From contig VSJD01000062.1 in the NCBI GenBank assembly GCA_008636095.1, positions 1 through 10,000 on the forward strand: a stretch of DNA of 10,000 nucleotides, in the 5' to 3' direction. The notes beneath the pieces were generated by a model. It did no database searches, was not told the DNA's origin, and worked only from the letters and a program-made list of their open reading frames with translations. The DNA comes from Kiritimatiellota bacterium. GTDB lineage: Bacteria; Verrucomicrobiota; Kiritimatiellia; JAAZAB01. Position numbers and translations under genes: made by a program. Shown piece by piece: positions 1 to 6,648 of this stretch (position 1 is the first letter of the stretch; the number at the start of each line of letters is the position of its first letter).

Positions 1-556
1 GAGATTTCTGGTGTGTACTGACGATATTATTCTGGAGGGTGAGCGGTTTCGTCTTAACATTGCACTTCACAAAACATCATGCTCATCTAAAAACCCAATA
101 CCAAGAAGCGTCCCCTTGACCGTTGTAGCCGCTCAAATACTTGTCCGCCAGATGAAATTGAAGATGCCCCCCGATGGCATAATCTTCCGCCAAGATAATG
201 GCCAGCCGTATAGTGCTGGCAACTTTCGCTCACGTCTGCACCGTTTATGCACTAAAGCCAAGGTTCCCAAACGCCCGCCTTACGCTTTGCGACACACCTT
301 TGCAACAAATCTGGCTGGTGATGGGACCAACAGGACCATCATCGGTCAGCTTATGGGGCATTCGACATTTCGTACTACCCAACGGTATATCGCGAACAAT
401 TTCGAGTATCAGCAAACTGCCATGGATCGCTTGGCGGATCGGTTTAGCGCCCTGGCAGACGACAAAATGGTGACAAAAGTTGTCCCCGTCAAAAAATAGG
501 AATGAATGCCGTCGAAGCGCCAGATCGTGTAAGTGGTTGTAGGAAAGTATGATAGG
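1..556. mobile_element. Right end of a probable integrated element (continues left)
   Basis: This is inferred from a tyrosine recombinase gene lying immediately outside the 3' end of tRNA-Val, with lower G/C than the genes to the right. Integrative elements commonly insert at the 3' part of a tRNA gene and restore it, leaving a duplicate of that part at the far end. The far end is not in the window, so cargo, size and element class are unknown. The exact boundary within or beside the tRNA cannot be placed from one end. Confidence 0.5.
2..499 (+). CDS. Tyrosine recombinase/integrase, C-terminal part (5' end outside window)
   Basis: This is the catalytic C-terminal half of a phage/element-type tyrosine recombinase, which cuts and rejoins DNA at att sites through a covalent tyrosine link. 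The reading frame is open to the left edge, so the GTG at 11 is probably not the real start. Numbering from the codon at 11, the second catalytic arginine is R94 in YALRHTFAT, followed by H95, the GH motif with H117 (QLMGHS), and the nucleophile Y126 in TTQRYI. The first catalytic arginine must lie left of the window. The first histidine of the usual HxxR motif is Tyr (Y91). The protein ends with a basic tail. The gene points at the 3' end of tRNA-Val and stops 57 bases from it, which fits an integrase beside its attachment site. G/C is clearly lower than in genes further right. Family call is firm; whether it is active is unknown. Confidence 0.9.
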   Translation, partial: RFLVCTDDIILEGERFRLNIALHKTSCSSKNPIPRSVPLTVVAAQILVRQMKLKMPPDGIIFRQDNGQPYSAGNFRSRLHRLCTKAKVPKRPPYALRHTFATNLAGDGTNRTIIGQLMGHSTFRTTQRYIANNFEYQQTAMDRLADRFSALADDKMVTKVVPVKK

Positions 557-600
557 TGGTGGGCCGTGCAGGGCTTGAACCTGCGACTTCTACCGTGTGA
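557..600. other. Probable att site core within tRNA-Val 3' half
   Basis: Tyrosine recombinases encoded beside a tRNA 3' end usually recombine in the anticodon-to-3'-end part of that tRNA. Here the recombinase stop codon lies 57 bases from the tRNA 3' end. The core itself cannot be measured because the second copy should lie at the other end of the element, outside the window. The interval given covers the tRNA from the anticodon loop to CCA and is only a working estimate. Confidence 0.4.
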
Positions 601-631
601 GGATAGCACTCTTCCACTGAGTTAACGGCCC
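557..631 (-). tRNA. tRNA-Val (anticodon CAC), CCA encoded
   Basis: A 75-base cloverleaf folds on the minus strand: a 7-bp acceptor stem (GGGCCGT with ACGGCCC), a 4-bp D stem (ACTC/GAGT) with GG in the loop, an anticodon stem CTATC/GGTAG (one G-T pair), loop CTCACAC, a 5-base variable loop, and a T arm GCAGG-TTCAAGC-CCTGC. Loop positions 34-36 read CAC, decoding GUG valine. The discriminator A is followed by an encoded CCA at 557-559. Its 3' end faces the recombinase gene, so it is the likely integration target. No hairpin-plus-T-tract terminator is evident between 556 and 499 on this strand. Confidence 0.95.
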
Positions 632-872
632 ATGCAACCAGAGAATAGAGGTCCGAGGACAGATATCAGCTCGTCAGCGAAAAACTGCAGACCAGCCGAC
701 AAAAAATCCTGATTCATTGGCGACAGATAATATGAAGGATTGCCCCCGGGGTTGTCAAGCGTGCACCGCAACATGCACCGGGAACATGCTATTTATCCCG
801 GGACAGCTATTATTGTGGTTCGCTATGATGACGCAATCATTGATGGCGAACGGGGGCCTCTCATGTTCGGGG
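632..872. other. Spacer between the two tRNA genes
   Basis: No protein gene is credible in these 241 bases. The plus-strand open frame from 740 runs through the tRNA-Gly gene and resembles nothing. Visible features are a possible minus-strand terminator near 701-741, short direct repeats (GCACCG at 763 and 775; AACATGC at 770 and 783), two CCCGGG sites, and a weak -10-like TATTCT (minus strand, 642-647) that could serve tRNA-Val but lacks a matching -35. Confidence 0.5.
701..741 (-). terminator. Possible intrinsic terminator after tRNA-Gly
   Basis: On the minus strand AATCCT (741-736) pairs with AGGATT (710-705). A further four pairs are possible inside (735-732 with 717-714), and the stem is followed at once by a T-run (706-701). 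It lies about 130 bases past the tRNA-Gly 3' end and ahead of tRNA-Val, so it would separate the two transcripts. The stem is A/T rich, so strength is uncertain. Confidence 0.4.
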
Positions 873-943
873 AGCGGGTGAAGGGAATTGAACCCTCACA
901 ACCAGCTTGGAAGGCTGGGGCTCTACCATTGAGCTACACCCGC
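873..943 (-). tRNA. tRNA-Gly (anticodon TCC), CCA not encoded
   Basis: A 71-base cloverleaf on the minus strand has a 7-bp acceptor stem GCGGGTG/CACCCGC, a D arm beginning GCTC with GG in its loop, an anticodon stem CCAGC/GCTGG with loop CTTCCAA, and a T arm GAGGG-TTCAATT-CCCTT. The anticodon reads TCC, decoding GGA glycine. The discriminator is T, as is usual for bacterial tRNA-Gly. The following bases are CCC, so CCA must be added by the nucleotidyltransferase, unlike the neighbouring tRNA-Val. Confidence 0.95.
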
Positions 944-996
944 CTACGCTAAAGCTTCGGCGGGCAGGCCCGCTAAAACCTTGAATAGACACCGCT

Positions 997-1024
997 AATC
1001 TACCTGGATTCGATCCCCAGTCAA
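997..1024 (-). promoter_or_regulatory. Candidate sigma70-type promoter for tRNA-Gly
   Basis: On the minus strand TTGACT (1024-1019) is followed after 16 bases by TAGATT (1002-997). This gives five and four matches to the -35 and -10 consensus. The -10 lies about 53 bases from the tRNA 5' end. A GC-rich inverted repeat (960-973, GCGGGC/GCCCGC) lies in the would-be leader. The call rests on consensus matching only. Confidence 0.45.
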
Positions 1025-1094
1025 GCAGATGTGCAAACCCTGCCGTAAAAATTACTACGATGCAAAAGTAGAATGCTGAAGGAAAATCAAGACG

Positions 1095-1865
1095 TTATAC
1101 TTCAACAATCAGACCGTCGTAGGGAATCTCAATGCCGGAGGGTAGGGTCTGGCGGATGGTTTCGTGGTCCAGATCGTGGGTCATATGGGTAATGAACGAG
1201 CGGCGGGCGCCCAAGCGCTTAAGTTCGGCCACGCTCTGGTCCAACGTAAAATGGGTGGGGTGGGGCTTGCGTCGCAAGCCATCCAGAATCAGGCAATCCA
1301 GGCCGCTCAGGCGCTGAGCCACGGCTGCGCTCAACCGGTGACAATCGGGCACGTAGCCAAGTGTCCGCCCATCCGCCTCCAGCCGATACCCATAGGTTTC
1401 AATCCCGGCATGTTCCACCGCCAAGGGTTCAATACGCACCGGCCCGACCGCAAAGGGGGCCACCACCACCTGGAAATCCACGCGCGGATAGGAGAGCCCT
1501 GGCTGGACCACCTGGTGCACGTACGGAAAAAACTGGTTCATGGCCGCCATTGTGGCGGGGGAGCCATAGACCGGGATGACCGCATCCTGAACTTCATTGA
1601 ACCGGCGGATATCGTCGAAACCGAAGACGTGGTCGGCATGGGCGTGGGTAATGAGCACGGCATCTACCCGATGCACGCCAAAGGTCAGCACCTGGTCGCG
1701 GAAATCCGGCGGGGTATCAATGATGATATGTTGGCCGGCGGCCTGTAAGTAGATGCTGGACCGCCGGCGTTTGTTGCGCGGATCAGGGGAACGGCATACG
1801 GCGCAGGCACACCCAATGGAGGGAACGCCGGTCGAGGTGCCAGTGCCTAAAAAAGTTATTTTCAT
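1095..1865 (-). CDS. MBL-fold metal-dependent hydrolase, PhnP-like
   Basis: This is a 256-residue metallo-beta-lactamase-fold hydrolase, a usual length for the PhnP-like branch, probably cytosolic and acting on a phosphodiester or similar small substrate. The N-terminal strand reads MKITFLGTGTSTGVPSIGC. The metal motif HAHADH gives H74, H76, D78 and H79. Further ligands are plausibly H152 (AVEHAG) and D174 (YVPDC), with a C-terminal histidine motif ITHMTHD (H227, H230). C19, C21 and C24 form a CxCxxC cluster as in PhnP, where family knowledge places a structural zinc site. No phosphonate (phn) genes are nearby, so a cyclic phosphate phosphodiesterase role is unproven. The ATG start directly precedes the conserved first strand. 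No clear ribosome binding site is visible, and TATAGC 12 bases upstream suggests a very short leader. The gene faces away from the pyrophosphatase gene. Confidence 0.88.
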   Translation of the reverse strand: MKITFLGTGTSTGVPSIGCACAVCRSPDPRNKRRRSSIYLQAAGQHIIIDTPPDFRDQVLTFGVHRVDAVLITHAHADHVFGFDDIRRFNEVQDAVIPVYGSPATMAAMNQFFPYVHQVVQPGLSYPRVDFQVVVAPFAVGPVRIEPLAVEHAGIETYGYRLEADGRTLGYVPDCHRLSAAVAQRLSGLDCLILDGLRRKPHPTHFTLDQSVAELKRLGARRSFITHMTHDLDHETIRQTLPSGIEIPYDGLIVEV

Positions 1866-1961
1866 AAGAACACCGGGCTATAAAAAAATTATTAACTACG
1901 CAAGTGCCTCTCCTGCAGGGGTGCGGATATGCTTGAGCCGCTTGCGAAACTCCTGCGGACT

Positions 1962-2012
1962 CGCGCTCCGTAGCAAAGGCGTACTTCGCAGAGTAGTACG
2001 CGGCGGAGCGCG
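1962..2012. repeat. GC-rich nested inverted repeat
   Basis: CGCGCTCCG (1962-1970) pairs perfectly with CGGAGCGCG (2004-2012). Inside, GCGTACT (1979-1985) pairs perfectly with AGTACGC (1995-2001). The result is a 16-bp two-part hairpin. It sits in a GC-rich patch from about 1910 to 2016, unlike the A/T-rich flanks, which suggests an inserted interspersed repeat rather than a local signal. A short T-run follows at 2018-2022, but no plus-strand gene ends before it, so a terminator role is unlikely. Confidence 0.6.
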
Positions 2013-2095
2013 TCCCATTTTTAAGAACATGCCGTTTTCGCCTTTCCCCCGTGATTTTTACCAGAGGCTTACTTGAAAGAATAGGGTCTTCTCCC

Positions 2096-2137
2096 TCCGA
2101 AAGGCAAACAAAAAATATTTTTTGCTTGTCTTTCAGA
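2096..2137. repeat. Long A/T-rich imperfect palindrome
   Basis: Centred between 2116 and 2117, the two arms pair over 2099-2134 with only one mismatch (2108/2125) and one G-T pair (2104/2129). The core is A6-T-A-T6 and the outer arms are GAAAG and CTTTC. A few more pairs are possible to 2096 and 2137, and CTTCT/AGAAG (2088-2092/2135-2139) can extend one arm past a bulge. It could be a terminator-like or cruciform structure, or a binding site. It belongs to no visible gene end on the plus strand. Confidence 0.6.
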
Positions 2138-2170
2138 AGTAAAAAACTTTATTGTTGCAAACAAGCACAT

Positions 2171-2211
2171 CAGCGCCTTTATGGTAAGGGAGCCTGAGTA
2201 GCTGCTTTTTT
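2171..2211 (+). terminator. Possible leader attenuator or terminator before pyrophosphatase
   Basis: CAGC (2171-2174) pairs with GCTG (2201-2204), enclosing a hairpin CCTT/AAGG (2176-2179/2186-2189), and is followed by six T residues (2206-2211). An alternative pairing AAGCA/TGCTT (2163-2167/2203-2207) uses some of the same bases. This resembles an attenuator in the pyrophosphatase leader, but the stems are short. No known riboswitch class was recognised. Confidence 0.3.
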
Positions 2212-2226
2212 GTGTCGTAATAATAA

Positions 2227-2243
2227 AGAGGATATCCGGATAT
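2227..2243 (+). promoter_or_regulatory. Upstream ribosome binding site and 12-bp palindrome
   Basis: AGAGGA (2227-2232) lies nine bases before an ATG at 2242 that is in frame with the pyrophosphatase. The perfect palindrome ATATCCGGATAT (2232-2243) covers the gap and the first bases of that ATG. Either translation starts here and adds 30 polar, basic residues, or this site serves regulation and the start is at 2332. Confidence 0.35.
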
Positions 2244-2331
2244 GCCACTAAAAAAATATTCCATTAAGCCGACGGATTCATCAGCCCAGTCAAATTCGGC
2301 TAACCGGTCATCGCAACGAAGGCGCCAATAT

Positions 2332-4620
2332 ATGAAGCAGACCATACCAAGAATGGCCGGACTTCTTGTCTGGCTGGTGTGCGGCTGCGGTTCGGTGTTT
2401 GCCGCCGAAGTGCCGGGCGTTATCGCCCGCCCGCCGATTCCCGCCATCTGGTGGCTGGCGCCCGTGGGGGCGTTGTTGGCCCTGGCGGCGGCGGCGGTCT
2501 TCTATATCTGGATGAAGAAGCAGGCCGAAGGCGATGCAACCCAGATCAAGATTGCCGCGGCGGTCCGTTCGGGCGCGAGCACCTATCTCAAACAGCAATA
2601 CAAAGTAGTAGCAATCGTTTTCGTCGTGGTCTTTGCCTTGCTCCTGCTGATGGCCGTGGTGTTCAAAACGCAGTCGGTGTTGGCGCCGTTTGCGTTTCTG
2701 ACGGGCGGGATCATTTCGGCACTGACCGGTTTTCTTGGCATGAAAACGGCCACTTACGCCAACAGTCGTACGGCCCATGCCGCCAAGGATTCGCTGAACG
2801 CCGGACTGCGGCTGGCTTTCCGCAGCGGCGCCGTCATGGGCTTGAACGTGGTGGGCTTCGGCCTGCTGGCGATCTCCGGCTGGTTTTTCTGCCTCTACAC
2901 CCAAACCAATCTGGATATTGTGTCGCTGACGACCGTCTTGCTGGCCTATAGTTTGGGCGCCAGCCTCCAGGCGTTATTTGCGCGCGTGGGCGGCGGTATT
3001 TTCACCAAGGCCGCCGATGTCGGTGCGGACCTGGTCGGCAAAGTCGAGGCGGGCATTCCCGAGGACGACCCGCGTAATCCGGCGACGATTGCCGACAACG
3101 TGGGCGACAATGTCGGCGATGTGGCCGGTATGGGCGCGGACCTGTACGAGTCTTTTTGCGGCGCGATCCTGGCGGCTTCCGTGCTGGGGGCTTCGGCCTT
3201 TGTGGTCGAGTCCGCCGACAAAGCCTTGAATGCGGCCATATTGCCGATGGTCATTGCCGGTCTGGGCGCCGTCTTGAGCATTCTGGGCATCCTGGTCGTG
3301 CGCACCAAGGAAAATGTCTCGCAGAAAGCCTTGCTGCAAGCGCTGGGCCGGGGCGTCCATCTAAGTTCGGTGCTGATTGTGATTGTTTCGTTTTTTGCGG
3401 TCAGATGGCTTTTGCCCGACCAAATGGGACTGTTTTGGGCGATTGTCAGTGGGCTGGTCTCCGGCTTGGTGATCGCGAAGGCGACCGAGTATTACACGTC
3501 TGCGGAATACAGGCCGACAAAATTCATCGCCGATCAGGCAAAAACGGGGCCGGGCACCGTGATTATCGGCGGCTTGGCCATCGGGTTCCTTTCGACCTGG
3601 ATTCCCGTGCTGGCCGTTTGCCTGGGAATTATGATCGCGTTTGGATTTGCGGGCGGCTTTGCGAATCTGGAATGGGGCCTTTACGGCATCGGTCTCGCGG
3701 CCGTCGGGATGCTGTCCACCTTGGGGATCACGCTGGCCACGGATGCCTATGGCCCGATCGCCGACAATGCCGGCGGCAATGCCGAGATGAGCCATCAGCC
3801 GCCTTTCGTGCGCGAGCGCACGGACGCCTTGGACGCCCTGGGTAATACGACCGCCGCCACAGGCAAGGGGTTTGCGATCGGCTCGGCGGCCTTGACGGCG
3901 CTGGCCTTTTTAGGGGCCTATATGTCGGAAGTCCGCGTGAGTATGGTCCGCCTGATGGGCAACGTGGATGCCGCCGCAGCGCACAAGATCATGACTGAGC
4001 CGCTGGCGGACTTTGTGAAGCAGTTTGACATTTCGTTGCTGAATCCCGCCGTGCTTTCGGGAATGTTCATTGGAGCGATGCTGGTCTGCGTGTTCTGCGC
4101 CTTGACCATGCTGGCGGTAGGCCGTACGGCGGCCAAAATGGTCGAGGAAGTGCGGCGTCAATTCCGTGAAATTATCGGGATCATGGACGGCAAAAACGAG
4201 CCGGATTACGCGGCCTGCGTGGCGATCAGCACCCGCGGTGCGCAACAGGCCATGGTGTTGCCGAGCTTGTTGGCGGTGATTGTGCCCGTGGTGATCGGAT
4301 TGGTGCTGGGGGTGCCCGGCGTGATGGGCCTGCTGGCCGGCGGATTGAGCACCGGGTTACTGGTTGCCGTGATGATGGCCAACGCGGGCGGCGCCTGGGA
4401 CAATGCCAAGAAGTTCATTGAAGGCGGCAATTTGGGTGGCAAAGGCAGCGATGCGCATCGGGCAGCCGTGGTTGGCGACACTGTCGGCGACCCTTTCAAG
4501 GACACCTCGGGCCCGGCGCTGAACATTCTCATCAAGCTGATGAGCATCGTGAGCGTGGTCGTGGCCGGTATGGTGGTGAAGTTCTCGCCGGTCATTGCGC
4601 ACCTGCTGGGTATGAAATAG
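2332..4620 (+). CDS. hppA: K+-dependent membrane pyrophosphatase (probably Na+-pumping)
   Basis: The enzyme hydrolyses pyrophosphate and pumps Na+ and/or H+ across the cytoplasmic membrane. It has 762 residues from this start and many membrane segments. Substrate-site motifs are [11 protein letters not shown] (229-239), [19 protein letters not shown] (245-263), [13 protein letters not shown] (470-482), [11 protein letters not shown] (684-694) and [14 protein letters not shown] (from 715). GNTTAA at 504-509 has Ala (A508) where K+-independent enzymes have Lys, so it should need K+. E273 in ADLYES sits at the gate-glutamate position of Na+-type enzymes, not one turn later as in plant H+ pumps. 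The chosen ATG has GAAGG nine bases upstream and gives a hydrophobic signal-like N-terminus ending FAAEV; an in-frame ATG at 2242 also has a good site and would add 30 residues. The next gene begins 31 bases downstream. Family is certain; ion choice is inferred. Confidence 0.96.
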   Translation: MKQTIPRMAGLLVWLVCGCGSVFAAEVPGVIARPPIPAIWWLAPVGALLALAAAAVFYIWMKKQAEGDATQIKIAAAVRSGASTYLKQQYKVVAIVFVVVFALLLLMAVVFKTQSVLAPFAFLTGGIISALTGFLGMKTATYANSRTAHAAKDSLNAGLRLAFRSGAVMGLNVVGFGLLAISGWFFCLYTQTNLDIVSLTTVLLAYSLGASLQALFARVGGGIFTKAADVGADLVGKVEAGIPEDDPRNPATIADNVGDNVGDVAGMGADLYESFCGAILAASVLGASAFVVESADKALNAAILPMVIAGLGAVLSILGILVVRTKENVSQKALLQALGRGVHLSSVLIVIVSFFAVRWLLPDQMGLFWAIVSGLVSGLVIAKATEYYTSAEYRPTKFIADQAKTGPGTVIIGGLAIGFLSTWIPVLAVCLGIMIAFGFAGGFANLEWGLYGIGLAAVGMLSTLGITLATDAYGPIADNAGGNAEMSHQPPFVRERTDALDALGNTTAATGKGFAIGSAALTALAFLGAYMSEVRVSMVRLMGNVDAAAAHKIMTEPLADFVKQFDISLLNPAVLSGMFIGAMLVCVFCALTMLAVGRTAAKMVEEVRRQFREIIGIMDGKNEPDYAACVAISTRGAQQAMVLPSLLAVIVPVVIGLVLGVPGVMGLLAGGLSTGLLVAVMMANAGGAWDNAKKFIEGGNLGGKGSDAHRAAVVGDTVGDPFKDTSGPALNILIKLMSIVSVVVAGMVVKFSPVIAHLLGMK

Positions 4621-4637
4621 GCGTACCCGTGACACAA

Positions 4638-4643
4638 AAGGAG
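4638..4643 (+). promoter_or_regulatory. Ribosome binding site fixing a GTG start
   Basis: AAGGAG lies eight bases before GTG at 4652. It decides the start of the TerB-like gene, since the first internal ATG has no such site. It lies within the short spacer after the pyrophosphatase stop. Confidence 0.75.
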
Positions 4644-4651
4644 ACAGGGCT

Positions 4652-5236
4652 GTGGTTAACAGGTTGTATGGCCGGGGACGCTGTCTTGCGGAACAATTCT
4701 TCAAGAAACACGACGCCATACTGATCGAGCAATACAATCAACTCGATCAAATGAAACGGAATCATGAGGCGTTGGCGGCGGTCTCTGGCATCAGCAATCC
4801 TATGGTTTTGAAGAAACTGGCGGAATTTGAGGTGTCGCCGCACGTCCTGGCATCTCTGGCTGTCATCCCGTTAGTGGAGGTTGCATGGGCCAGCGGGAAA
4901 GTGAATGACAGCGAGCGGAAAGCTGTCCTTGCCGGGGCAGCAGGCACCGGAATCGCAAGAGGCTCCATGGACTATGCGCTTCTCGACGAGTGGCTCAAAC
5001 ACCGTCCGCCCCCTAAACTACTGGAAGCTTGGAGGCACTACATATCGGGCCTTTGCGAAACGATGAGCGCAGAGGAACGAGAGACGCTGAGATCGGACCT
5101 CTTTACGCTGGCACGGAGGGTAGCGGAGGCTGACGGCGGCTTCCTCAACCTTGTGTCGAAGATCTCGGCTGAGGAACAAGCTGTTCTGGACAGACTGGAA
5201 AGCGCGTTCCCCCCACCGCACCCGTCCGGGCACTAG
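4652..5236 (+). CDS. TerB-like helical protein
   Basis: A soluble 194-residue protein with no membrane segment or signal peptide. Two acidic-loop motifs recall the TerB/tellurite-resistance-like fold: [15 protein letters not shown] (79-93) and [17 protein letters not shown] (159-175), each with small residues, an acidic loop and then a helix rich in Glu. The first 45 residues look like a separate helical lead ([20 protein letters not shown]). The GTG start is supported by a strong ribosome binding site. The gene follows the pyrophosphatase by 31 bases with no terminator between, so the two are probably co-transcribed; this suggests, without proving, a link to the pump or the membrane. The molecular function of such stand-alone TerB-like proteins is not established. 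A perfect 6-bp GC hairpin (5240-5245/5252-5257) follows the stop codon but has no T-run. Confidence 0.6.
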   Translation: MVNRLYGRGRCLAEQFFKKHDAILIEQYNQLDQMKRNHEALAAVSGISNPMVLKKLAEFEVSPHVLASLAVIPLVEVAWASGKVNDSERKAVLAGAAGTGIARGSMDYALLDEWLKHRPPPKLLEAWRHYISGLCETMSAEERETLRSDLFTLARRVAEADGGFLNLVSKISAEEQAVLDRLESAFPPPHPSGH

Positions 5237-5239
5237 ATT

Positions 5240-5257
5240 ACCGCGTCAGCGCGCGGT
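5240..5257. terminator. GC hairpin after the TerB-like gene
   Basis: ACCGCG (5240-5245) pairs with CGCGGT (5252-5257) across a 6-base loop, four bases after the stop codon. No T-run follows on either strand, so it is not a classical intrinsic terminator; it may stabilise the mRNA end or assist termination between the converging genes. The rest of the gap to 5376 shows only short GC stems such as GCGC/GCGC at 5305-5316. Confidence 0.35.
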
Positions 5258-5376
5258 TGCCGTGTTTGAATTCAGTTGCTTCCTTCGTTCACGCTTTTCC
5301 GCCCGCGCAGATGCGCAGGCCGCACCGGCGCAAACAGCGGTCAACAGGATGAGTTCCTCGCCGCCGTCAATCATAT

Positions 5377-6648
5377 TTAGCGCCCCCATACGAACCAGAC
5401 CAGCAGGCTGGCGGCCGTGACTGAAACCAGCGTAAAGGGGATGCCGATCCGGCTGAATTCCCAGAAGCTGACTTTATGGCCGGTCTTCTTGAGTAGCCCC
5501 ATGGTGACGATGTTGGCGGATGCGCCGATAGGTGTGATGTTGCCGCCAATACTGGCGCCCAGCAGGAGCGCAAAGAGAAACAGGGTTGGTTCCACGCCCA
5601 GCTTGTGCGCGATCAGAATGGCCACCGGTAACATGGCGGCCAGGAACGGCACGTTGTCAATAAAGGCCGAGAGCAAAACCGACACGACAATCAGGAAAAC
5701 ATAGCCCAACAGAAGGTTGCCGCCGATCAGGCGCGACATGGCCGTGGCGATGGTTTCGGTCCAGCCGGTGAAGGTCAGACTGCCCACCAGGACAAACACG
5801 CCCACGAGAAAGAAGGTGGTATCCCAGTCGAGCGCCTTGATGCGGTGCACAAAGGGACTGCGATGATAGAACATATCCAGGCCGATGCCGATACCGGCGG
5901 CTACCAGGCAAAGAATGCCGGCCAGATAGCTGAAATCGGCATCGAAGAACGAAGACAAGGCCAGGGCGCCGATCAGCGCGATCAGGAGGACCGTGGGAAA
6001 CCAGGTTTTAATTTTTTCCGATAACGGCAGTGCGGTTTTTTGCCGATGCGCCCGGAAGAGCCAGGCCAGGTAAACCAAGGAGGCCAGCGCGCCCAATTCG
6101 ACGGCGAAAAACAAACTGGGTCGGCCCTTGTAGAAAAAGAAATCCATGAAATTCATCTTGGCGAACCCGGCCAGGAGCATGCTGGGCGGGTCGCCGATCA
6201 AGGTGGCTGCGCCCTGCAGGTTGGAGGAAACGGCGATGGCGATCAGCAGTTTGACCGGGGAAATTTTTAGTTTTTCGGCTAACGCCAGGGCGATGGGGGC
6301 AATGATCATGACCGTGGCCACGTTTTCGACAAAGGCGGAAATTCCCCCGCTGAGCAGGCAGATGAACAGCATGGCCGTGCGCGTGTTGGGCGCGCGTTGC
6401 ACGATCCGCTCGGCCAGGAAAGCCGGCATCCGGCTTTCAATGAACAGGTCGGCCAGCACGAGGGTGCCAACAAAAATACCCATGACGTTCCAGTTGACGG
6501 CCTGGAACACCTGGGCCGGCGTCAACGTGCCGGTCAACAACACCAGGAGCGCTCCCGCGATAGCCACCCAGGCTCGCCGGCGTGGCAGGATAATGAACAG
6601 GCTATAGGCCGCGATAAAGATAATCAGCGCAATCAGTTTGACATCCAT
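5377..6648 (-). CDS. ArsB/NhaD/SLC13-type ion transporter permease
   Basis: A 423-residue integral membrane protein with roughly 10-12 hydrophobic segments, of the ion transporter (ArsB/NhaD/CitMHS/SLC13) superfamily. Two inverted-topology repeats are visible: SAFVENVATVMIIAP (104-118) with SNLQGAATLIGDPP (142-155), and SAFIDNVPFLAAMLP (327-341) with GASIGGNITPIGASANI (364-380). The Asn-containing hairpins and the GDPP and G-S/T-rich loops are the usual substrate and ion sites. Substrate cannot be read from sequence: arsenite, Na+/H+ exchange, dicarboxylate and sulfate are all found in the superfamily. No ars genes are nearby. The start at 6648 has AAGGAA (minus strand, 6665-6660) eleven bases upstream. 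It converges on the pyrophosphatase/TerB-like pair and diverges from the STAS gene. The neighbouring pyrophosphatase makes a sodium-linked role attractive, but this is inference. Confidence 0.85.
   Translation of the reverse strand: MDVKLIALIIFIAAYSLFIILPRRRAWVAIAGALLVLLTGTLTPAQVFQAVNWNVMGIFVGTLVLADLFIESRMPAFLAERIVQRAPNTRTAMLFICLLSGGISAFVENVATVMIIAPIALALAEKLKISPVKLLIAIAVSSNLQGAATLIGDPPSMLLAGFAKMNFMDFFFYKGRPSLFFAVELGALASLVYLAWLFRAHRQKTALPLSEKIKTWFPTVLLIALIGALALSSFFDADFSYLAGILCLVAAGIGIGLDMFYHRSPFVHRIKALDWDTTFFLVGVFVLVGSLTFTGWTETIATAMSRLIGGNLLLGYVFLIVVSVLLSAFIDNVPFLAAMLPVAILIAHKLGVEPTLFLFALLLGASIGGNITPIGASANIVTMGLLKKTGHKVSFWEFSRIGIPFTLVSVTAASLLVWFVWGR

Larger units (their letters stand above)
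1866..2331. other. Intergenic region rich in inverted repeats
   Basis: About 0.4 kb separates the hydrolase start from the pyrophosphatase start and carries no recognisable gene. It holds three distinct structures: a GC-rich nested inverted repeat (1962-2012), a long A/T-rich palindrome (2096-2137), and a leader-like fold ending in a T-run (2171-2211). A/T-rich sequence of 1881-1897 next to the minus-strand gene may be part of its promoter (TTGCGT and TATAGC, spacing only 15). Open frames here look like chance. Confidence 0.6.

Noticed and set aside
763..789. Short tandem-like repeats (GCACCG and AACATGC, spacing 12-13) as a CRISPR or iteron array
   Set aside because: Only two copies of each very short unit are present, so neither a CRISPR array nor an iteron set is supported.
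740..952. Plus-strand open frame of 70 codons
   Set aside because: It runs through the whole tRNA-Gly gene on the opposite strand, and its sequence resembles no protein.
1047..1071. Terminator for the MBL-fold hydrolase (CTAC/GTAG stem then T-run on the minus strand)
   Set aside because: The stem is only four pairs and the T-run is displaced, too weak to list as a feature.
1164..1748. Plus-strand open frame of 194 codons
   Set aside because: It lies antisense inside the MBL-fold hydrolase gene, whose motifs are complete; it is a high-G/C shadow frame.
1753..2076. Plus-strand open frame of 107 codons
   Set aside because: It begins inside the hydrolase gene and runs through the GC-rich inverted repeat; composition changes midway and no motif is seen.
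2133..2447. Minus-strand open frame of 104 codons
   Set aside because: It overlaps the signal-like N-terminus of the pyrophosphatase and the leader structures; no family features and no ribosome binding site were noticed.
3156..3845. Plus-strand open frame of 229 codons within the pyrophosphatase
   Set aside because: It is an out-of-frame shadow, rich in Arg and Gly, of a gene whose real frame is beyond doubt.
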